A DNA stretch of 36,265 nt. Origin: Lachnospiraceae bacterium (GTDB taxonomy: Bacteria; Bacillota; Clostridia; Lachnospirales; Lachnospiraceae). Below are positions 35,871-36,265 of this stretch, piece by piece. Where the stretch lies: positions 1-36,265 of the forward strand of contig JAQWCI010000006.1 of NCBI GenBank assembly GCA_028706005.1. Direction: 5' to 3'. The position numbers were made by a program, and so were the translations under genes. The notes under the pieces are model-generated. The model was not told the DNA's origin and searched no databases. It saw only the letters and a list, made by a program, of their open reading frames with translations. Each line of letters begins with the position of its first letter. Position 1 is the stretch's first letter.

Positions 35871-35926
35871 AAAGGTTTGTAAAAGACACAAACCTCTGTA
35901 TGGCTCCGGTATGAGGAGCGTAGTAT

Positions 35927-36265
35927 ATGAATAATAACAGTAAGGTTCTTTTTATGTCACGTGCGGCAATGATCGCCGCTCTCTATGTAATTCTTACGAT
36001 GTTTGCCGCAGGTTTTGATCTTGCAAGCGGCGCGATTCAGGTAAGGTTCTCAGAAGCTCTGACGATACTTCCATTCTTCACACCGGCTGCAGTGCCGGGA
36101 CTCGCCATAGGATGTCTCATCAGCAACATAATCACAGGGTGCAATATTTTCGATATCATATTTGGAACTCTTGCAAATTTCATTGGGGCAGCAGGCACTT
36201 ATGCACTGCGGAAGCACAGGTATCTTTGCACGATTCCACCGGTCATCAGCAATACAATAATAGTG
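35927..36265 (+). CDS. queT: QueT-family transporter (queuosine precursor ECF S component), truncated by window end
   Basis: MNNNSKVLFMSRAAMIAALYVILTMFAAGFDLASGAIQVRFSEALTILPFFTPAAVPGLAIGCLISNII... Confidence 0.88.
   Translation, partial: MNNNSKVLFMSRAAMIAALYVILTMFAAGFDLASGAIQVRFSEALTILPFFTPAAVPGLAIGCLISNIITGCNIFDIIFGTLANFIGAAGTYALRKHRYLCTIPPVISNTIIV

Overview
36 kb chromosomal window that reads like a Lachnospiraceae-type Firmicute (taxonomy is inference). Most of it is housekeeping or transport: an HPr-like protein, asnA, a nuclease-like/XPD-type helicase, an alpha-amylase family enzyme, metNIQ, a receiver-GGDEF-EAL protein, tRNA-Gly(GCC), a Trk/Ktr K+ system, galE, a THF riboswitch with a folate ECF S-component, a D,D-carboxypeptidase, a heterodimeric ABC exporter, a CBS/CorC protein, PPK2, a PH-domain protein, and a truncated queT with a preQ1-like leader. 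The main points for a second look are: (1) an ~8.7 kb sortase-anchored adhesin gene split by one frameshift at a G-tract and one in-frame UAG, but otherwise open; (2) a ~1.17 kb gene cassette bounded by perfect 14-bp inverted repeats, whose AlbA_2/Schlafen-type regulator appears to lack most of its AlbA_2 core; (3) a dense GTCAT/GTGAC repeat array before queT; (4) riboswitch expression platforms with mutually exclusive pairings; (5) a small-ORF/relic zone between the tRNA and the adhesin. No CRISPR, rRNA, prophage or transposase gene was seen. No complete new multi-gene system can be claimed from sequence alone.
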